From contig DAOUJW010000010.1 of assembly GCA_034422115.1 (NCBI GenBank), forward strand, positions 23,842 through 87,841: DNA of 64,000 bases, given 5' to 3'. Shown here one piece after another: positions 60,200 through 64,000 of this stretch; position 1 is the first letter of the stretch, and each line of letters opens with the position of its first letter. A model generated the notes under the pieces. It did no database searches. It worked only from the letters and a program-made list of their open reading frames with translations, and had not been told where the DNA came from. The position numbers and the translations under genes were made by a program. This DNA is from DAOUJW01 sp034422115 (lineage in GTDB: Bacteria; Chloroflexota; Dehalococcoidia; Lucifugimonadales; UBA2985).

Positions 60200-61438
60200 T
60201 CAATCGTTGGGCTTTTTAGCTGACAGCGTGGCGTTTGTTCTCAGCGCCTCCGATGTCGTCGAGCCTCGCAGCTCCACCGCCTGTCTGGTCCGGTCGAGTT
60301 CTGATGCAAGAAGCTCCTCATCGGGCAAGGTGATTCTATACTCTCCGGCCATCACGTTGTTGGGTAGGCCGTCCAGGGCGTACCGCGCCAACACCTCGTC
60401 CCTCTCGGAGCAGAGGATGAGTCCGACGGGCGGGTTCTCGCCTTCGCGCACCCAGTGCTCCCGAGCGTAGTTCAGGTAGACGTGCATCTGCCCGGCGTCG
60501 GCGTGGGTGAACGCCCCGATCTTCAGGTCGATGACCACGAGACATCGCAGGCCCCGGTGATAGAACAGCAGGTCAACCCTGTACCACCTGTTGCCGATGC
60601 GGAGACGTTTCTGCCTGCCCATGAAGCAGAAGTCGTCCCCCAGCTCCATGAGGAAGGTCTCCAGGTGGCGTATCAGCGCCTCTTCGAGGTCGCTCTCCGA
60701 GTACTCGTCCCTGAGGTCTAGGAACTCTAGGACGAAGGGGTCCTTGAACTGCTCCTGGGGCACTGCGAGGTCTTGGCGACGCTGCTCCTGTCCGCTGATC
60801 AGCATGGCGGCCTTGTTCTTCGAGAGGGCTGTGCGCTCGTAGAACTGGGAGCCTATCTGCCGGTCGAGTTGGCGGACCGACCATCCTCCCCTCAGCGCCT
60901 CCGTCTCGTAGAACTCGCGGGCGCTCTCATCCTTGACCGAAAGCAGCCGCACGTAGGCCGACCAAGGCAGTGGAAAGGCAGTCAGAAGGTCGTCGAAGTC
61001 CACCTCGGCGGTGGGGGTCTCGAATCTTGCAGACGGCGTCTGGAGAATCTGCCGTCGAGGGAGCGTAGCCAATTTTGCAGACGGCGTCTGGAGAATTCGG
61101 TCGGTCGGATGGGCCAGGTAGAACAGGCGCATGTTGTAGATGTTCCGAAGTGAGAAGCCCCGACCGAACTGCACGGTCAGGTCCTCAGCCAACCTCTCGA
61201 TGAGCGCCGCTCCGTACTCGGCCCGCTCCTCTCCCGACTGCTCGAACTCGATGATGCGCCGGCCGATGAGCCAGTAGGCGGTCGTCATGGCGGCGTTCAC
61301 CGAGCGGGCGGCCGACTCCCTGGCCGCGTCGATGATCTTCGACACATCTCCGAAAACGGCCTGGTACGGGACGTCCTGGCTGAGAGCTGCGGGCCTCAAC
61401 AACAGTTGATTTCGGTCTCCGGACGACTCGGACCGCAT
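60200..61438 (-). CDS. DUF1016 (YhcG-type) PD-(D/E)XK nuclease-like protein
   Basis: 412 residues. N-terminal DUF1016 helical domain (NAAMTTAYWLIGRRIIEFEQ, GFSLRNIYNMRLFYLAHP). C-terminal nuclease fold: RVDLLFYHRGLRCLVVIDLKIGAF gives Asp ... Asp-x-Lys. An internal repeat ILQTPSA occurs twice, matching a 24-base direct DNA repeat near 61025-61102. ATG 61438 overlaps the stop of the upstream small gene (TGATG). Confidence 0.88.
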   Translation of the reverse strand: MRSESSGDRNQLLLRPAALSQDVPYQAVFGDVSKIIDAARESAARSVNAAMTTAYWLIGRRIIEFEQSGEERAEYGAALIERLAEDLTVQFGRGFSLRNIYNMRLFYLAHPTDRILQTPSAKLATLPRRQILQTPSARFETPTAEVDFDDLLTAFPLPWSAYVRLLSVKDESAREFYETEALRGGWSVRQLDRQIGSQFYERTALSKNKAAMLISGQEQRRQDLAVPQEQFKDPFVLEFLDLRDEYSESDLEEALIRHLETFLMELGDDFCFMGRQKRLRIGNRWYRVDLLFYHRGLRCLVVIDLKIGAFTHADAGQMHVYLNYAREHWVREGENPPVGLILCSERDEVLARYALDGLPNNVMAGEYRITLPDEELLASELDRTRQAVELRGSTTSEALRTNATLSAKKPND

Positions 61439-61665
61439 CAGGCTTCCGTCTCCTGGTGGCCGTCCACGGGCTGGTCGTCCGGGGGCGGGTCCTTCTCGGA
61501 CTCCTCCTGACCGTCACCGGCTGAGGACCCGAGCAGCAGGGTGAAGAGACGACGCAGCCTATCCTCGGCGTCGGGTGCGGGCTTGGAGATGACCCTGACG
61601 ACGCCGAACTCGGAGGCCTCCCCTTCGGGCCTCACCCGTCCGTTCTGTGTCTTCGTATCTTCCAT
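61438..61665 (-). CDS. Small acidic protein upstream of DUF1016 gene
   Basis: 75 residues from ATG 61665. A compact middle (FGVVRVISKPAPDAEDRLRRLFTLLL) and a disordered acidic tail. The stop shares one base with the next ATG. No ribosome site is obvious, so it may be leaderless or start elsewhere. No family recognised. Confidence 0.55.
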   Translation of the reverse strand: MEDTKTQNGRVRPEGEASEFGVVRVISKPAPDAEDRLRRLFTLLLGSSAGDGQEESEKDPPPDDQPVDGHQETEA

Positions 61666-61757
61666 ATCGTCTAGTCGCCGCTGTCTTCTCCCGAAGACGG
61701 TCATGGTCGTTGCGGTCGCCCATCTCGTGGGCATCGGCACTGTCCAGGGTGACTCGG

Positions 61758-61968
61758 TGCAAGTGTGAGCGATTGAAATGCGACGGGAAACTACCGGGAA
61801 GGTGCATCATGCGTGATGCACCTCGCAGGTAGTATCCAGGCCCCTTCTTCTGTGCTCTCATTGGCGGAGTCCTCAGCCGGGTCCTCGGCGGCCCCGATGC
61901 AAGTGTGAACGGTCGGAAAGGGGATGGAAACTGCTTGAAAGGTGTAACAAATGTTGCACCTTTCAAGC
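61758..61968. repeat. Two related palindromic elements (candidate oriT, iteron or operator)
   Basis: TGCAAGTGTGA begins at 61758 and again at 61898, 140 bases apart. Each copy is followed by a GGAAACT block and then a palindrome: 61800-61823 (10-base arms AGGTGCATCA/TGATGCACCT, 4-base spacer) and 61933-61968 (17-base arms GCTTGAAAGGTGTAACA / TGTTGCACCTTTCAAGC, one mismatch, 2-base spacer). Located in a 765-base gap without a supported gene. Confidence 0.65.
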
Positions 61969-62430
61969 GGTTGGAATGGTCCCTCCCCTGTGCTGTCATA
62001 AGGGGTGTGGGGGTCGGGGATGTGGGCCTAATGGCGGGCAACCTGATGCCCCGGAATGTCCGTCCCAACCTGACCTTCACCGCTCCACGCCGACCACCGG
62101 ACACCGGCGGCGATTTCGCGGCGGCCGGGCCGTCCAGGACGAGGTCAAGCGATCCAAAACAAGCACTCTCAGGGGATAAGGCTGGCGCAGGCGGTGGCCC
62201 AGGTTGGCCCAACTGTTTGGCAGCAAATACCAGTGAAGGGGCTGTACAGGGAAAAGCGACTTGGGGGAGATATGGACAATCTGGGCCAATCTAGCTAGGA
62301 AAACAGGTGAATTTCGGGGGGTTCAGGCCCATTCCAGTGAACACTTTCTTGAAAGGGCGGGTTCTGGTGAAAAGAAGGCCCACGTTGCAGGACTGGGCCA
62401 CCCTACAGGACCCCCTACAGGAGGGTAGAG

Positions 62431-62865
62431 ATGAGTAGCAAGACGGCAGGGAGGAACGGCGGTCGGCAGACCGGGGCGCGGGCAGATGACCCCGACTTGA
62501 AGTGGGCTGTGGAGTGGCTGGTCAAGCGGAGAGGGCAGCGTCGAGCGGCGAGTCTGCTGGGAGTGGACCGCAAGACTGTGGCCCTGGCCCTGCGACGGGA
62601 ACGGCTGACGCCCACGATGACCTACGCAGTCCAGACCCTCATGGCCGGGGTGGACGACCCCGAGGCTCGGGAAGCCATGCCTTTGGACCGGATGGAGTCC
62701 CAGGTCGGGTCTCTGATGGAGTCGATGGCCGAAGTGGAAGACCTGGTCGAAGGGCTCACCCTGCGAGTGGAGGCGTTGGAAGAGGCGCAGTCGATGTCAC
62801 AGCCCGGAGCCGAGACTCCCGGCGATGGTGAATCGGGAAGCGGGGGACGGCGCCAGGTGGGGTAG
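62431..62865 (+). CDS. HTH/coiled-coil protein, paralogue 1
   Basis: 144 residues. N-terminal DNA-binding-like part (KWAVEWLVKRRGQRRAASLLGVDRKTVALALRR) like a Fis-type HTH, then a helical Glu-rich coiled coil (MESQVGSLMESMAEVEDLVEG) and a Gly/Ser tail. GGAGGG upstream. First of three tandem related genes. Confidence 0.75.
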   Translation: MSSKTAGRNGGRQTGARADDPDLKWAVEWLVKRRGQRRAASLLGVDRKTVALALRRERLTPTMTYAVQTLMAGVDDPEAREAMPLDRMESQVGSLMESMAEVEDLVEGLTLRVEALEEAQSMSQPGAETPGDGESGSGGRRQVG

Positions 62866-62993
62866 CCGGACAGGCTGCCGTGGCGGAAAGCCCCCCTACC
62901 GGACGTGACAGGTATGGCCGGCACGGAGGAGTCACCCTTGAGTTCAGAGAGTCGGGCTTGTTGGCAGGCCACAGAGAAGAGAGGAGCAACCGG

Positions 62994-63857
62994 ATGAGAC
63001 AAGAAGGACCAGTCGTCGAAGACAGGGAGGTCGTGGACATGCGTCTCCTGGCGTTCCTGCGGGAGCTGGCGCGAGACCACGGACGAAAGAAGGCGACGGC
63101 CATGCTGGGGGTGGACCGCAGCACACTGGACGCCGGTTTGGACGAGGGCGTGCTGTCGAGGCGCATGAGGAGAGCGCTGGATAGGGCTCTCCAGTCGGGC
63201 CTGGGCTCCGCCGCGGAAGAGCAGCGGGAACGCAACGACAAGCTGGAGGAGCGGTTGACGGACATGGAGGGTGCGGTGGAAGGCTTGGCCAGGGAGGTGC
63301 GCAGGCGTCTTGCCGGCATCGAGGGTGCGGTCGCGGCCCTGCGCCGTGACGATGGCTTCGGCGTCGGTCCTGGGCGGGTGAAGGTGGACGGCTCGGAAGT
63401 CGGTGAGACGGCGCAGGGCGTAAAGCCTCCCTCGAAGCCCAGGGTGCGGAGGGAGTACCCCGACCTCGTGACGTTGGAGCCTGCCGACGACGACGAGGAG
63501 GTCTTCGGTGACGCCTGGCCGCTGATCGCCCAGTGGCGGGAGATAGAGAACACTCACCCCCACAATGGCAAGGGCTTCAAGTGGCTGACGATGCAGAAGC
63601 GTCTGTTGGCGGTGGAGTTGACGCTGCTCGAAGAGCACGGGATGACGCTTCCCCCGGAGAAGCAGCCGCTGCGGGGCCTCGACCGGAGCGGGCAGATCAC
63701 CTGGCGCAGGACCGCGCTCTCCGACACGCGAAAGGCTTGGTTCTGGCGCTGGCGTGTGAGGCAGGTCCTGAGGTTCCTCACGTTCAGACGGTGTTGGCGG
63801 GACCTGCCTTCCGACGCTGGATCAATCCCTCTACGAAATCGAAGGAGGATCGGCTGA
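62994..63857 (+). CDS. HTH/coiled-coil protein, paralogue 2
   Basis: 287 residues from ATG 62994 (GAGAGGAG upstream); the frame is open earlier. FLRELARDHGRKKATAMLGVDRSTLDAGL repeats the HTH of paralogue 1, followed by a coiled coil (KLEERLTDMEGAVEGLAREV) and a unique C-terminal region with WREIENTHPHNGKGFKWLTMQ. Function unknown; DNA binding likely. Confidence 0.75.
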   Translation: MRQEGPVVEDREVVDMRLLAFLRELARDHGRKKATAMLGVDRSTLDAGLDEGVLSRRMRRALDRALQSGLGSAAEEQRERNDKLEERLTDMEGAVEGLAREVRRRLAGIEGAVAALRRDDGFGVGPGRVKVDGSEVGETAQGVKPPSKPRVRREYPDLVTLEPADDDEEVFGDAWPLIAQWREIENTHPHNGKGFKWLTMQKRLLAVELTLLEEHGMTLPPEKQPLRGLDRSGQITWRRTALSDTRKAWFWRWRVRQVLRFLTFRRCWRDLPSDAGSIPLRNRRRIG

Positions 63858-63858
63858 C

Positions 63859-64000
63859 ATGAAAACGACAGAACACGGCATCGTGGACAGCAGATACGTG
63901 GAGAACTTCTATCACATGCGGCTCATGGCGTTGCTGCAAGAGCTGGTGCGGAAGAAGGGCTACAAGGGCGCGGCAGAGGTGCTGGAGATCGACCCCAAGA
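63859..64000 (+). CDS. HTH protein, paralogue 3 (runs off right edge)
   Basis: Starts at ATG 63859, 1 base after the previous stop, with AAGGAGG upstream. The visible 47 residues include LMALLQELVRKKGYKGAAEVLEIDPK, the same HTH as the two preceding genes. Confidence 0.75.
   Translation, partial: MKTTEHGIVDSRYVENFYHMRLMALLQELVRKKGYKGAAEVLEIDPK

Overview
The window looks like a chromosomal segment of a GC-rich bacterium, most likely a member of the Chloroflexota (Dehalococcoidia/SAR202-like). This is inferred from gene content (ArsA-HSP20 ATPase with a small partner, infC-rpmI-rplT, ilvD-ilvA, LctP permease, many two-gene defence units) and from dispersed paired palindromes built on a TGTCGAA core. 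No rRNA, tRNA or CRISPR array was seen, so the taxonomy is tentative.

Layout. 0-10.5 kb: a HicB/HicA-type operon, then housekeeping genes (PIG-L deacetylase, ArsA-like ATPase, membrane metallopeptidase, alpha/beta hydrolase, rplT-rpmI-infC, pterin carbinolamine dehydratase, family-5 uracil-DNA glycosylase, SDR, tandem universal stress protein), with several REP-like repeats in the gaps. 10.6-12.6 kb: an AAA ATPase plus HNH nuclease pair of Septu type. 12.7-24.7 kb: ilvD, ilvA, a DUF4268 pair, an LctP permease, a histidine decarboxylase-like enzyme with an ACT protein, a DUF3574 lipoprotein, a sensor histidine kinase and a Pro/Thr-rich surface protein. 25.1-32.8 kb: a cluster with glycosyltransferase, radical SAM/SPASM protein, WG-repeat/O-methyltransferase fusion, a 53-residue Gly-rich peptide gene flanked by an inverted repeat, histidine phosphatase, sugar-nucleotide epimerase and UDP-sugar dehydrogenase. 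This could be a modified-peptide or glycan pathway.

33.2-40.1 kb is an AT-richer island: QueC, a DpdA-type 7-deazaguanine DNA transglycosylase, a YhhQ-type precursor transporter, and a divergent UvrD-like helicase with a Cas4-like Fe-S nuclease. Together they suggest a compact 7-deazaguanine DNA modification system with a coupled helicase-nuclease. 41.5-53.2 kb is a type I restriction operon (hsdM, HEPN, MNT-hsdS fusion, hsdR) into which five groups of accessory genes have been placed between hsdS and hsdR. Each group is followed by its own copy of the hsdR 5' end (four relics plus the real one), a pattern that suggests serial cassette insertion.

53.4-64 kb carries mobile-element genes: a replication-relaxation-like protein, an excisionase-like protein, a serine recombinase gene cut short by a second, complete large serine integrase, a DUF1016 nuclease-like protein, two related palindromic elements and a tandem family of HTH/coiled-coil proteins that runs off the right edge.
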